A stretch of 64,000 nt of DNA from Betaproteobacteria bacterium (GCA_016716535.1 JADJWD010000005.1:868001-932000), one strand, 5' to 3'. Numbered from the stretch's first letter, positions 47,125-56,611 are shown. The notes: generated by a model from the letters alone, not told the origin. Translations and numbers: made by a program.

Positions 47125-47945
47125 ACCCGCTCATTGCCGACGAGGCCGCGCCGCGCGGCGCCCGCCACGGGCACGGCACCACCGCTTTGTCGGTCAACGT
47201 CAACAAGGTGGCGCTGTTGCGCAACACGCGCCACCTCGGCATCCCGAGCGTCGTGCGCGCGGCGACGCTGGCGCTGGAAGCCGGCGCCGACGGCATCACC
47301 GTGCACCCGCGCCCCGACGAGCGCCACATCCGCGCGCACGACGTGCACGACCTCGCGGCCTTGCTGAAGCAATGGCCGCAGGCCGAATACAACATCGAGG
47401 GCAACCCGTTCCACAACCTGATGGACTTCGTGCGCGCCGTGCGGCCGCAGCAGGCGACCTTCGTGCCCGACAGCGAAGGCCAGTTCACCAGCGACCACGG
47501 CTGGAACCTCGCCGCCGACGGCGGACGTGTGCGGCCGTTGATCGACGAGTGCCGCGCGCTCGGCGTGCGCGTCAGCCTGTTCATGGACGCCGAGCCGCAG
47601 GCGATGGCGCTGGCGCGCGCGGTCGGCGCCGACCGCGTCGAGCTCTACACCGAGCCGTACGCCGCGGCGCACGGCACGCCGGCGCAGGCGCGTGAACTCG
47701 AGCGCTTCGCCGCCGCGGCGCGTGCGGCCGCGGCCGCGAGCCTTGGCGTCAACGCCGGGCACGACTTGAACCGCGCCAACCTCGGCGACTTCCTGCGCGC
47801 CGTGCCCGGTGTCCTCGAGGTGTCGATCGGCCACGCGCTCGTCGCCGATGCGCTCGAGCTTGGCCTTGCCGAGACGGTGCGCGACTACCAGCGCGTCATC
47901 CGCCGCGCCGCTGCACCCGATACTGCCCCGGCCGCTGCGCCGTGA
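47121..47945 (+). CDS. pdxJ: Pyridoxine 5'-phosphate synthase
   Basis: A 274-residue TIM-barrel enzyme that condenses aminoacetone phosphate and deoxyxylulose-5-phosphate to pyridoxine phosphate. Seen: LSVNVNKVALLRNTR, GADGITVHPRPDERHI, YNIEGNP, VPDSEGQFTSDHGW, ELYTEPYA, VNAGHDLNRANL and VSIGHALVADAL, all conserved. It sits between recO and acpS, as in E. coli. The GTG start of acpS overlaps its stop. Confidence 0.96.
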   Translation: MNPLIADEAAPRGARHGHGTTALSVNVNKVALLRNTRHLGIPSVVRAATLALEAGADGITVHPRPDERHIRAHDVHDLAALLKQWPQAEYNIEGNPFHNLMDFVRAVRPQQATFVPDSEGQFTSDHGWNLAADGGRVRPLIDECRALGVRVSLFMDAEPQAMALARAVGADRVELYTEPYAAAHGTPAQARELERFAAAARAAAAASLGVNAGHDLNRANLGDFLRAVPGVLEVSIGHALVADALELGLAETVRDYQRVIRRAAAPDTAPAAAP

Positions 47946-48361
47946 TCTACGGCATCGGCACCGACATCTGCGACCTGCGCCGCATGGCGCAGACGCTCGA
48001 GCGGCGCGGCGACCGCTTCGCCGAACGGGTGCTCGGCGACGCCGAGTTGCAGGTGTTCCATGCCCGCAGCGCGCGGCACCCGGCGCGTGGCCTGCGCTTC
48101 CTCGCCACGCGCTTCTCGGCCAAGGAGGCGTTCTCGAAGGCGATCGGCCTGGGCATCCGCATGCCGATGACCTGGCGCACCTGCGAGATCCTCAACGAGC
48201 CGAGCGGCAAGCCGGTCATCCACCTGTCCGGCGCGCTCGCCGAGTGGTTCGCGGCGCGTTCGCTGGTCGCGCACGTCAGCGTCACCGACGAGTCGGACTA
48301 CGTCGCGGCCTTTGTCGTCGTCGAGCGCACCGCGGCGCCGCCGCAGGAGAACGAGCCATGA
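47942..48361 (+). CDS. acpS: Holo-ACP synthase
   Basis: A 139-residue phosphopantetheinyl transferase for AcpP and related carriers. The start is the GTG at 47942. Seen: IYGIGTDICDLRRM (catalytic Asp), RFLATRFSAKEAFSKAIGLG with the Glu/Lys signature and VSVTDESDYVAAFVVVE. It lies immediately after pdxJ, the usual linkage. Confidence 0.95.
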   Translation: MIYGIGTDICDLRRMAQTLERRGDRFAERVLGDAELQVFHARSARHPARGLRFLATRFSAKEAFSKAIGLGIRMPMTWRTCEILNEPSGKPVIHLSGALAEWFAARSLVAHVSVTDESDYVAAFVVVERTAAPPQENEP

Positions 48362-49437
48362 GCGAACACTCGAACAACTACGCCTCCCACGCCCCGGTCG
48401 TCCTCGACATCGCCGGCCTCGCGCTGACCGCCGACGACCGCCGCCGCCTTGCGCACCCGCTGACCGGCGGCCTCATCCTCTTCGCGCGCAACTTCGAGAG
48501 CCGGCGCCAACTTACCGAACTCGTGGCCGAGATCAAGGCCGTGCGCGCCGACTGCCTCGTCTGCGTCGACCACGAAGGCGGCCGCGTGCAGCGCTTCCGC
48601 ACCGACGGCTTCACCGCGCTGCCGGCGATGCGTGTGCTGGGCGAGCTGTGGATGCGCGACGCGATGGCCGCCACCGATGCGGCCAGCGCCCTCGGCTACG
48701 TGCTCGCCGCCGAGTTGCGCGCCTGCGGCGTCGACCTCTCGTTCGCACCCGTGCTCGACCTCGACCACGGCGGCAGCACGGTGATCGGCGACCGCGCCTT
48801 CCATCGCGACGCGCGGGTCGCGGCGCTCTTGGCCAAGAGCGTCGCGCACGGCATGCTGCGCGCCGGCATGGCGCACTGCGGCAAGCACTTCCCCGGCCAC
48901 GGCTTCGTCAAGGCCGACAGCCACGTCGCGGTGCCGGTAGACAAGCGCAGCCTGAAGGCGCTGCTCGCCGACGACGCCGCGCCCTACGCCTGGCTCAGCG
49001 CCACGCTCACGGCGGTGATGCCGGCGCACGTCGTCTACGAGCGCGTCGACCACCGCCCGGCCGGGTTCTCCGAGCGCTGGCTGAAGACGATCCTGCGCGA
49101 GCAGATGGGCTTCACCGGCGCCGTCTTCAGCGACGACCTGAGCATGGAAGGCGCGCGCCATCTCGACGGCGCGGCGCTCACCTACACCGAGGCAGCGACG
49201 GTGGCACTCGAGGCCGGCTGCGACCTCGTGCTGCTGTGCAACCAGTCGGCCGACGGCGGCGCCGCGGTCGACGAGTTGCTCGAAGGCCTCGCGCGCGCCG
49301 CGCGCGAGGGCCTGTGGGTCCCGGACCCCGACGGTGAAGCGCGCCGCGTCGCGCTGCTGCCCACCGCGCCGCCGCTTGCCTGGGACGTGCTGATGCACGA
49401 CCCGGCGTACCAGCGCTCGCTGGAGCGGCTGCCCTGA
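48358..49437 (+). CDS. nagZ: Beta-N-acetylhexosaminidase NagZ
   Basis: A 359-residue GH3 enzyme of peptidoglycan recycling; it cleaves GlcNAc from anhydro-MurNAc peptides in the cytoplasm. Seen: GGLILFARNFES, CVDHEGGRVQRF, the catalytic KHFPGHGFVKADSHVAVP region and VFSDDLSMEGA. It overlaps acpS by four bases. Its products can influence AmpC-type regulation in some species; that is family knowledge only. Confidence 0.95.
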   Translation: MSEHSNNYASHAPVVLDIAGLALTADDRRRLAHPLTGGLILFARNFESRRQLTELVAEIKAVRADCLVCVDHEGGRVQRFRTDGFTALPAMRVLGELWMRDAMAATDAASALGYVLAAELRACGVDLSFAPVLDLDHGGSTVIGDRAFHRDARVAALLAKSVAHGMLRAGMAHCGKHFPGHGFVKADSHVAVPVDKRSLKALLADDAAPYAWLSATLTAVMPAHVVYERVDHRPAGFSERWLKTILREQMGFTGAVFSDDLSMEGARHLDGAALTYTEAATVALEAGCDLVLLCNQSADGGAAVDELLEGLARAAREGLWVPDPDGEARRVALLPTAPPLAWDVLMHDPAYQRSLERLP

Positions 49438-49452
49438 GCTGAACCTCAGCTC
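49436..49452. terminator. Hairpin across the nagZ and rne stop codons
   Basis: GAGCTGA (49436-49442) pairs perfectly with TCAGCTC (49446-49452), loop ACC. The two genes converge with only eight bases between their stops. There is no U-run, so it is a two-way hairpin of uncertain strength. Confidence 0.4.
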
Positions 49453-52400
49453 GCCGACTCGAACGGCAGCCGCGTCTGCGCGAGATCCTTGCGGGTCTCG
49501 ACGAGCACGAGCGGACCTTCGTCGACGACGACCGGCGGCTTCGGCTCGCGCGGCACGTGCACGGGCTTGGGCTCGGCGGCCATCGCCGCCTGCGCCGCGG
49601 CCACCTTGCCGGCGTCACTGCCCACCCACTCGAGGCCGGCCGCGCTGGCCAGCGACTGCAGATCGGCCGCCGGCAGCGTGTAGGGCTCGATCGGCTGCGC
49701 AGCCTGCGGCGGTTGCGGGCGCTGCGAGGACGGTGTCGCCAGCTCGGTCTGCACCGGGGCGGCGGCGAACGACGGTTCAGATGACGGCATCGCCGGCGTC
49801 TGCGGCGCGTACAGCGGCGTGCTCGGCGGCGCCGCAACGGCGGCGCCGGCGTCGGCCGCTGACGGCTCATCGCCCGCGGTGGCCGGTGCGCCCGTGGCGC
49901 CGATGTCGAGCTGGCCCTGCGCATCGCCGTCGGCGAATTCGCGCCGGCCGCGACCACCGCGGCGGCGGCGTCCGCCGCGCTCGTCGGTGCGCTCCTCGCC
50001 GCGTTCACCGCGTTCACCACCGCGCTCTTCGCCACGCTCGTCGGCTTCGGACCTCTCCGCGAGTTCGGCGCTCTCGGCGCGTGGCTCGGGTGCGCCTTCG
50101 CCGGTCGTAGCACCAGCGGCGGCGCCCTCGGCACCCGCCGTCACGCCGGTCGCAACGCCTGCGTCCTCGCGGCCGCCTTCGCCGCGACCGCGGCCGCCGC
50201 GCCGACGGCGCCGACGGCCTTCGCGATCGCCCTCGGCAAGTTCACCGACCGGGATCGTGTCGACGAAGTCGGGCTGCGCGGTGGCATCCGCGGCCACAGC
50301 CGGCTGCGGCGCGCGCTCGGGCCGGGCGCCACGCTGACCTTCGCCAGTGCGCGGGCCGCGGTCACCCCGTTCGCCGCGCTCACCGCGTTCACCGCGCTCG
50401 GGACGATCGCCGCGCTCCGGGCGATCACCGCGCTCGCTGCGCTCTTCGCGCGCTGCCGGCGAGGTGCTGCCAGCCCCTTCGGGCGCGCCTTCGCGGCGCG
50501 GCGGGCGGCCTTCACGAGCTTCGCGCGCCTCACGGCCTTCGCGTCCTTCGCGACCTTCGCGCGCCTCACGGCCTTCACGACCGCCGCGCTCACCGCGGTC
50601 ACGTCCGTTGCGGCCGCCGCGTTCACCGCGTTCGCCGCCGCGCTCACCTCTTTCCCCGCGTCCACCACGCTCACCGCGCCCGCCGCGTTCACCGCCGCGC
50701 TCGCCACCCCGTTCACCGCGCCGCCCATCGGCCGCCGCGGCTTGGCCTGCAGCGCCGGTTGCGCCTGCCGCACCCGTTGCGCCCGCACGCACCGGCGTCG
50801 CGGCCACAGGCGCGGCCGGCTCGGCCGGCGCCGCGCCGAATAGCTTCTTCACCCAGCCGAAGAAACCGCTGCCGGCTGGCGCCGGCGCAGGCATCGCGAC
50901 AGGCGCCGCCGGCCGGCTGGCCGCGGCCACCGGCGCCGCGGCCACAGGCGCAACCGGCGCCTTCACCGCCACCGGTGCCGGCGGCGGCGCGGGCGGCGCC
51001 GGCTGGTCGGGCAGCACGCCCTTGATCACCGGCTCCTGCTTGGCCTTGCCGCGTTCGCTGCTGTCCTTGCGGCGCGTGATGCCGACTTCCTCGTCGGGCT
51101 CTTCGACCATCGTGTAGCTGGCGCGGAAGCTCTCCAGCCGCGGGTCGTCGTGGCGCAGGCGCTCGAGCTTGTAGTTCGGCGTCTCGAGGTGCTTGTTGGG
51201 CACCAGCAGCACGGTGACGCGCTGCTTCAGTTCGATCTTGCTGATCTCGGCGCGCTTCTCGTTGAGCAGGAAGCTCGTCACCTCCACCGGCACCTGCACG
51301 TGCACGGCGGCGGTGTTGTCCTTCATCGCCTCCTCCTGCACCATGCGCAGGATCTGCAGCGCCGAGCTTTCCGTGTCGCGGATATGGCCGGTGCCGTTGC
51401 AGCGCGGGCAGGTGATGTGGCTGCCTTCGGAGAGCGCCGGGCGCAGCCGCTGGCGGCTCAGTTCGAGCAGGCCGAACTTGCTGATCGAGCTGAACTGCAC
51501 GCGTGCGCGGTCGTAGCGCAGCGCATCGCGCAGCCGCTGCTCGACCTCGCGGCGGTTCTTGCTCTCCTCCATGTCGATGAAGTCGACGACGATCAGGCCG
51601 CCGAGGTCGCGCAGCCGCATCTGGCGCGCGATCTCGTCGGCCGCTTCGAGGTTGGTGCGCGTCGCCGTCTCTTCGATGTCGCTGCCGCGCGTGGCGCGCG
51701 CGCTGTTCACGTCCACCGCCACCAGCGCCTCGGTGTGGTCGATGACGACCGCGCCGCCCGAGGGCAGGTTCACCGTGCGGCTGAACGCCGTCTCGATCTG
51801 GTGCTCGATCTGGAAGCGGCTGAAAAGCGGCGCATCGTCCCGATAGCGCTTCACGCGCGATGCCGTCTCCGGCATCACGTGGTTCATGAATTGATGCGCT
51901 TGCTCGTAGATGTCGTCGGTGTCGATCAGGATCTCGCCGATGTCCGCGGTGAAGTAGTCGCGGATGGCACGGATGACGAGGCTCGATTCCTGGTAGATCA
52001 GGAACGCGCCCTTGCCCGCCTGCGAGGCGCCTTCGATGGCGCTCCACAGCTTGAGCATGTAGTTCAGGTCCCACTGCAGCTCGCCGGCGCTGCGGCCGAT
52101 GCCGGCGGTGCGCGCGATCAGGCTCATGCCCTTGGGGTACTCGAGCTGGTCGAGGTTGTCCTTCAGCTCCTCGCGCTGCTCGCCCTCGATGCGCCGGCTG
52201 ACGCCGCCGCCGCGCGGGTTGTTGGGCATCAGCACGAGGTAGCGGCCGGCCAGGCTGATGAAGGTGGTGAGCGCGGCGCCCTTGTTGCCGCGCTCTTCCT
52301 TCTCGACCTGCACGAGCAGGTTGTCGCCTTCCTTGACCGCGTCGCTGATCTTCGCGTCGCGGGCGCTGACGCCCTCGCGGAAGTACTGCTTGCTGATCTC

Positions 52401-52613
52401 CTTGAACGGCAGGAAGCCGTGGCGGTCTTCGCCGTAGTCGACGAAACACGCTTCGAGGCTGGGCTCGACGCGCGTGATCACCGCCTTGTAGATGTTGCCC
52501 TTGCGCTGTTCGCGCCCCTCGAGCTCGGTTTCGAAGTCGAGCAGCTTCTGGCCGTCGACGATTGCCAGCCGCCGCTCTTCGGGCTGCGTGGCGTTGATGA
52601 GCATTCGCTTCAT
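49446..52613 (-). CDS. rne: Ribonuclease E
   Basis: A 1055-residue endoribonuclease and degradosome scaffold. The start chosen is ATG 52613 because GGAG lies five bases upstream; an in-frame GTG at 52619 overlaps that site. Seen: MKRMLINATQPEERRLAIVDGQ, S1 domain GNIYKAVITRVEPSLEACFVDYG, DNase-I-like VDVNSARATRGSDIEETATRTN, IDMEESKNRREVEQRL and the zinc-link CPRCNGTG. The C-terminal half is low-complexity, with a long Arg/Gly/Glu repeat and Ala/Pro-rich parts. It is convergent to nagZ and has a long upstream region. Confidence 0.95.
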   Translation of the reverse strand: MKRMLINATQPEERRLAIVDGQKLLDFETELEGREQRKGNIYKAVITRVEPSLEACFVDYGEDRHGFLPFKEISKQYFREGVSARDAKISDAVKEGDNLLVQVEKEERGNKGAALTTFISLAGRYLVLMPNNPRGGGVSRRIEGEQREELKDNLDQLEYPKGMSLIARTAGIGRSAGELQWDLNYMLKLWSAIEGASQAGKGAFLIYQESSLVIRAIRDYFTADIGEILIDTDDIYEQAHQFMNHVMPETASRVKRYRDDAPLFSRFQIEHQIETAFSRTVNLPSGGAVVIDHTEALVAVDVNSARATRGSDIEETATRTNLEAADEIARQMRLRDLGGLIVVDFIDMEESKNRREVEQRLRDALRYDRARVQFSSISKFGLLELSRQRLRPALSEGSHITCPRCNGTGHIRDTESSALQILRMVQEEAMKDNTAAVHVQVPVEVTSFLLNEKRAEISKIELKQRVTVLLVPNKHLETPNYKLERLRHDDPRLESFRASYTMVEEPDEEVGITRRKDSSERGKAKQEPVIKGVLPDQPAPPAPPPAPVAVKAPVAPVAAAPVAAASRPAAPVAMPAPAPAGSGFFGWVKKLFGAAPAEPAAPVAATPVRAGATGAAGATGAAGQAAAADGRRGERGGERGGERGGRGERGGRGERGERGGERGERGGRNGRDRGERGGREGREAREGREGREGREAREAREGRPPRREGAPEGAGSTSPAAREERSERGDRPERGDRPERGERGERGERGDRGPRTGEGQRGARPERAPQPAVAADATAQPDFVDTIPVGELAEGDREGRRRRRRGGRGRGEGGREDAGVATGVTAGAEGAAAGATTGEGAPEPRAESAELAERSEADERGEERGGERGERGEERTDERGGRRRRGGRGRREFADGDAQGQLDIGATGAPATAGDEPSAADAGAAVAAPPSTPLYAPQTPAMPSSEPSFAAAPVQTELATPSSQRPQPPQAAQPIEPYTLPAADLQSLASAAGLEWVGSDAGKVAAAQAAMAAEPKPVHVPREPKPPVVVDEGPLVLVETRKDLAQTRLPFESAS
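50340..50735 (-). repeat. Arg/Gly/Glu-rich repeat in the RNase E C-terminal half
   Basis: A run of imperfect RGERGG, GREGRE and RPERGD units, each encoded by near-identical 9-15 base pieces (plus-strand pattern CGCCGCGCTCACCG). The complementary strand is also open because of codon bias, but codes for an Arg/Ser/Pro run that is not a gene. It is likely an RNA-binding linker. The copy number may vary between strains. Confidence 0.75.
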
Positions 52614-53323
52614 GTGCACTCCAAACGTGCCCCATGCGCGGGTGTCTCATGCCCGGCGCCGGGAACCTTCGCGCCCGGCCGGCGAACCGGACGGGCGCAT
52701 CCTCGATGCACGAGAAGCGGCGGGGGGAGAACCGTGAGCGCGAAATGCCCTGGACTGCGCTGGTCGAGGCCCCCGCCGGCGGCGGGGCGTCTCAGGCGCG
52801 CAGCGTTGGCGCGTGCGTGTGGGCCGGGCCGGCGGTGGCCACCGGGCCGCGCGTCTTGCCTGCCGGCCCGGCGCAGATGCGCTCGGGCTGGCAGGGCCAG
52901 GTTGCGGCCGCGCCGGCAGGGGTCTGCCGTAGGCGGGGTCGCAAGCCGGGGAGGGAGACGGGGGGCATGGGGGCGCGCTGGCCTGGCTTCACGCAGGTGC
53001 CCGCGGCGGTGGGGGTCTGGCCCCCGGTGCCTCGTGCACCTCGAATCTTTCGTGTCCTCGTCAGCCTCGCCTGGTCGATTTCAACGGCGAGACGGTGAGG
53101 CGGCGGTTCTCTCGGTAGCCGAATCTCTGCCACCGGGGCCGGGTGTGTCTGCGTCGCTGTGGCGACGGCGGTCCATGCCCGACCGGCGGTGTTGCATCAC
53201 CTGAAGTTGCCGCCTGCCTCGAACCCGGAACCCGGCTTCGGCAGCGGCAGCCCATGATCGCCCAGGCTGCACACGCTTAAACTCCGATAAATCAAGCACA
53301 TACCGTGCAAACGTGGCGCGATC
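52614..53323. other. 710-base gap between rne and rluC
   Basis: No coding frame is supported. The part next to rne is probably its 5' leader; in E. coli that leader is long and folded, and RNase E cuts it to control itself. A short A+T-rich patch (about 53275-53300) near the rluC end is the best place for a promoter region serving both directions, but no element was convincing. G-rich runs near 52960-52980 are notable. Confidence 0.6.
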
Positions 53324-54409
53324 TTGGAGCGGCGCAGTATAGCGGGCAAAAAACCCGGCGCCGGGCGGGCGCCGCAGCGCAAGGCGGTCGAAACGACAGC
53401 GGCGAGCGCCGCATCGGCGCCAAGTGTGCGCCTCCTCACGGTCGACGCCGAGTCGGCCGGCCAGCGGCTGGACAACTTCCTGCTGCGGCTGCTGAAGGGC
53501 GTGCCGAAGACACACGTCTACCGCGTCATCCGCTCGGGCGAGGTGCGCGTCAACAAGGGCCGCGCGGGCGCCGACACGCGCGTGGCCGCGGGCGACGTGG
53601 TGCGGGTGCCGCCGGTTCGGGTGGCGGCGCGGGCGGCACATGCGGAAGACGCGGCCGCGGCGGCCCCGGCGCGCGAGTTCCCCGTGCTGTTCGAAGACGA
53701 GCACCTGCTGGCCGTCGACAAGCCGGCCGGCGTCGCCGTGCACGGCGGCAGCGGCGTCGCCTTCGGCGTCATCGAGCAACTGCGGCGCGCGCGCCCCGGC
53801 CAGCGCTTCCTCGAACTCGTGCACCGGCTCGACAAGGAGACCTCGGGCGTGCTGCTGCTGGCCAAGAAGCGCAGCGCGCTGACGGCACTGCAGGACCAGT
53901 TCCGCGAGCGCGACACGCACAAGGTCTACGCCGCGCTCGTCTGGGGCGGATGGCCGCGCGCGCTGAAGGTGATCGACGAGCCGCTCCTGAAGACCACCGA
54001 CGCGGCCGGCGAGCGCCACGTGCGTGTCGTCTCGCCAGCGCACGCGCAGGCGCGGCGCTCGATCACGCTTGTCAAGCTGGCCGGGCAATGGGCCGAGGCG
54101 GCGCTGCTGGACGTGACGCTGAAGACCGGCCGCACGCACCAGATCCGCGTGCACCTCGCGCACGCCGGCCACGCGATCGTCGGCGACCCCAAGTACGGCG
54201 ACTTCGCTGCCAACAAGACCTTTGCGCGCCGCTGGCGCTTTGCGCGCCTGTTCCTGCACGCCCGCGAACTGGGATTCGATCACCCCGCCACCGGCGAGCG
54301 CATCGTCGTCGCGGCGCCGCTGCCGGCCGAGTGCGAGACACTTCTGGCCGCGCTGCGCGGCGAGGCCGCGCCGCCGCCGAGTTCCACAAATCCCGCCAGT
54401 CCCGCATGA
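53324..54409 (+). CDS. rluC: 23S rRNA pseudouridine synthase RluC
   Basis: A 361-residue enzyme. The first ATG-like start is a TTG at 53324; a GTG at 53426 is also possible and would remove a non-conserved basic stretch. Seen: S4 domain AGQRLDNFLLRLLKGVPKTHVYRVIRSGEVRVN and the pseudouridine core with catalytic Asp170 in LVHRLDKETSGVLLLAK, GRTHQIRVHLAHAGH and GDPKYGD. It modifies 955, 2504 and 2580 of 23S rRNA in E. coli. Its stop overlaps the next gene's ATG by four bases. Confidence 0.92.
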   Translation: MERRSIAGKKPGAGRAPQRKAVETTAASAASAPSVRLLTVDAESAGQRLDNFLLRLLKGVPKTHVYRVIRSGEVRVNKGRAGADTRVAAGDVVRVPPVRVAARAAHAEDAAAAAPAREFPVLFEDEHLLAVDKPAGVAVHGGSGVAFGVIEQLRRARPGQRFLELVHRLDKETSGVLLLAKKRSALTALQDQFRERDTHKVYAALVWGGWPRALKVIDEPLLKTTDAAGERHVRVVSPAHAQARRSITLVKLAGQWAEAALLDVTLKTGRTHQIRVHLAHAGHAIVGDPKYGDFAANKTFARRWRFARLFLHARELGFDHPATGERIVVAAPLPAECETLLAALRGEAAPPPSSTNPASPA

Positions 54410-55068
54410 CCCGCCCGCGCCGCTTCGACCTTATCGCCTTCGACTGGGACGGCACGCTGTTCGACAGCACCGCGCTGATCGCGCGCTGCATCCAGGACGC
54501 CTGCCGCGACCTCGACGTGGCGGTGCCGAGCGACGTCGATGCGGCCTACGTCATCGGCCTCGGGCTCACCGACGCGCTGCGCCACGCCGCGCCCGGCCTC
54601 GCGCCCGAGCGCTACCCCGACCTCGGCCGCCGCTACCGGCATCACTACTTCGCGCGCCAGCACGAACTCGTGCTGTTCGAGGGCACGCTGGCGATGCTGC
54701 GCGCGCTGAAGCAGCGCAACCACTGGATTGCGGTCGCCACCGGCAAGAGCCGCCGCGGCCTGGACGAGGCGCTGGCGACGTCGCAGCTCACCGGCGTGTT
54801 CGACAGCTCGCGCACCGCCGACGAGACGGCGTCGAAGCCGCACCCGCAGATGCTGCTCGAGCTGATGCGCGAATTCGGCGCCGACCCCGAGCGCACGCTG
54901 ATGATCGGCGACACCACGCACGATCTGCAGATGGCGCGCAACGCCGGTGTCGCCGGCGTCGGCGTCGCCTTCGGCGCGCACGGCTTCGAGACGTTTGCCG
55001 AGTTCGCGCCGCTCACGGTGGCGCACAACACGGAAGAGCTGCATCGCTGGCTGCTCGAGCATGGCTGA
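54406..55068 (+). CDS. HAD-family hydrolase, Gph-like phosphatase
   Basis: A 220-residue HAD phosphatase. Seen: motif I FDWDGTLFDST, motif II ATGKSRRG, motif III KPHPQML and motif IV GDTTHDLQMARNAG. The cap segment (ARCIQDACRDLDVAVPS...) resembles phosphoglycolate phosphatase, but the substrate is not proven. It follows rluC by a four-base overlap, an arrangement common in proteobacteria, and overlaps the Rieske gene by eight bases. Confidence 0.88.
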   Translation: MTRPRRFDLIAFDWDGTLFDSTALIARCIQDACRDLDVAVPSDVDAAYVIGLGLTDALRHAAPGLAPERYPDLGRRYRHHYFARQHELVLFEGTLAMLRALKQRNHWIAVATGKSRRGLDEALATSQLTGVFDSSRTADETASKPHPQMLLELMREFGADPERTLMIGDTTHDLQMARNAGVAGVGVAFGAHGFETFAEFAPLTVAHNTEELHRWLLEHG

Positions 55069-55549
55069 CGCGGCCGTGCCGCCGGCGTCCTCGCCCGTGC
55101 CGGCGCCGAAGCCCGCGCCCGCGCTGGAGCCGACCGAGCTGCCGCTGTGCACCTCGGCCGAGTTGGTCGAACGCGGCCGGGCGGTCGTCTGGGACGTGCT
55201 GCTGTGGGGCCGGCCGGCGCGCGCCTTCGCATTGCGTTTCGATGGCGTCGTCGTCGCCTACCTCAACCGCTGCGTGCACGTGCCCACCGAGATGGACTGG
55301 CAGGAGGGCGAGTTCCTCGACCTCGACAAACGCTGGATCCTCTGCTCGATCCACGGCGCGGCCTACGAGCCGGCTGACGGCCGCTGCGTCGGCGGGCCGT
55401 GTGGCCGCGGCAAGTTGACGCCCATTGCGGTGGCCGAACGTGGCGGTCAGGTGTATTGGTATCCTTCCCGGGATATCGCGCCGGTGCGCTTCGACGATGT
55501 GCCCGCGGCGGCCTCGCCGGCGACGGCGCCCGAGCCCAAGAGCGCATGA
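55061..55549 (+). CDS. Rieske [2Fe-2S] protein
   Basis: A 162-residue protein. The cluster ligands are Cys-x-His in NRCVHVPTEMDW and Cys-x-x-His in ILCSIHGAAYEPADGRCVGGPCGRGKL. About 40 Pro/Ala-rich residues precede the domain and a Pro/Ala tail follows. No membrane segment or oxygenase domain is present, so it is a small ferredoxin-like Rieske protein of unknown partner. It lies between a phosphatase and an S49 peptidase, a grouping common in related genomes. Confidence 0.85.
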   Translation: MADAAVPPASSPVPAPKPAPALEPTELPLCTSAELVERGRAVVWDVLLWGRPARAFALRFDGVVVAYLNRCVHVPTEMDWQEGEFLDLDKRWILCSIHGAAYEPADGRCVGGPCGRGKLTPIAVAERGGQVYWYPSRDIAPVRFDDVPAAASPATAPEPKSA

Positions 55550-56592
55550 CCCCGAACCCCGACGACAGCCCGCCGCCGACGGCAGGCTTTCCCCCCACTG
55601 CGCCGGCCACCGCCGCGCCGGTCGCGCCGACCGCAGCGGCACCCGCTGCCGCGGCCGCCACGCCCTCGCTCGGCCGCATCGAGACGACGCTCGAGCGGCT
55701 CGGCGCCGATCTGCTCAAACAGCAGCGCAGCGACCGCCGCTGGCGCAACTTCTTCCGCATCTGCTGGCTGCTGGTGGCGTTGATGGTGGTCGGCGGCCTC
55801 TTCTCGCGCACCGGCGGGCCGGTGGCCAGCGGCGGCCCGCACACGGCGCTCGTCGAGTTGCGCGGCGAGATCGGCCCGGACACCGAAGCCAGTGCCGAGC
55901 TTCTGCTCGGCGCGCTGAAGCAGGCCTTCCAGGACCCGGCCGCGGTGGCCGTGGTCATCCGCATCAACTCGCCCGGCGGCAGCCCCGTGCAATCGGGCAT
56001 CCTCAACGACGAGATCCGCCGCCTGAAGGCCGCGCACGGCAAGCGCGTCTACGCCGTCGTCGACGAGATCTGCGCCAGCGCCGCCTACTACGTGGCCGTG
56101 GCCGCCGACCGCATCTACGTCGACAAGGCGAGCCTCGTGGGCAGCATCGGCGTGCTGATGGATGGCTTCGGCTTCACCGGCACGATGGACAAGCTCGGCA
56201 TCGAGCGCCGCCTCATCACCGCCGGCGAGAACAAGGCGATGCTCGACCCGTTCAGCCCGCTGTCGGAGAAGGAGCGCGCCTACCTGCGCTCGATGATCGA
56301 GCAGGTGCACCGCCAGTTCATCGAGGTCGTCAAGGCGGGCCGCGGCGACCGGCTGAAGAATTCGCCCGAGATCTTCTCCGGCTTGGTGTGGAACGGCGAG
56401 GAGGCGGTGCGCCTGGGCCTCGTCGACGGCCTCGGCAGCCTCGACCACGTCGCGCGCGAGGTCGTCCGTGCCGAGGAGATCGTCGACTACACGCCGCAGG
56501 AGAACGTCGCCGAGCGGCTGGCCAAGCGCTTCGGCGCGGCGCTCGGGCACGGCGTCGTGCGCGCGCTGCGCGAGATGGCGCCGCTGCGCTGA
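55546..56592 (+). CDS. S49 family inner-membrane peptidase (SppA-like)
   Basis: A 348-residue peptidase. A Pro/Ala-rich N-terminus and one membrane segment (ICWLLVALMVVGGLF, about 72-86) precede the protease domain, with Ser178 in DEICASAAYYVA and Lys230 in TAGENKAMLDPF, the Ser-Lys dyad spaced as in short SppA proteins. Also seen: INSPGGSPVQSG and LVGSIGVLMDGFG. It degrades cleaved signal peptides or membrane proteins. The ATGA overlap links it to the Rieske gene. Confidence 0.92.
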   Translation: MTPNPDDSPPPTAGFPPTAPATAAPVAPTAAAPAAAAATPSLGRIETTLERLGADLLKQQRSDRRWRNFFRICWLLVALMVVGGLFSRTGGPVASGGPHTALVELRGEIGPDTEASAELLLGALKQAFQDPAAVAVVIRINSPGGSPVQSGILNDEIRRLKAAHGKRVYAVVDEICASAAYYVAVAADRIYVDKASLVGSIGVLMDGFGFTGTMDKLGIERRLITAGENKAMLDPFSPLSEKERAYLRSMIEQVHRQFIEVVKAGRGDRLKNSPEIFSGLVWNGEEAVRLGLVDGLGSLDHVAREVVRAEEIVDYTPQENVAERLAKRFGAALGHGVVRALREMAPLR

Positions 56593-56611
56593 GCGCCCGC
56601 CGCCCGCCCTG

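Noticed and set aside
50347..51117. Plus-strand frame with SPRSPRSPRS repeats
   Set aside because: It is the complement of the RNase E Arg/Gly/Glu repeat; no start signal or conserved feature.
52634..53098. 154-codon frame in the rne-rluC gap
   Set aside because: Gly/Arg/Ala-rich with no motif or ribosome binding site; more likely leader sequence.
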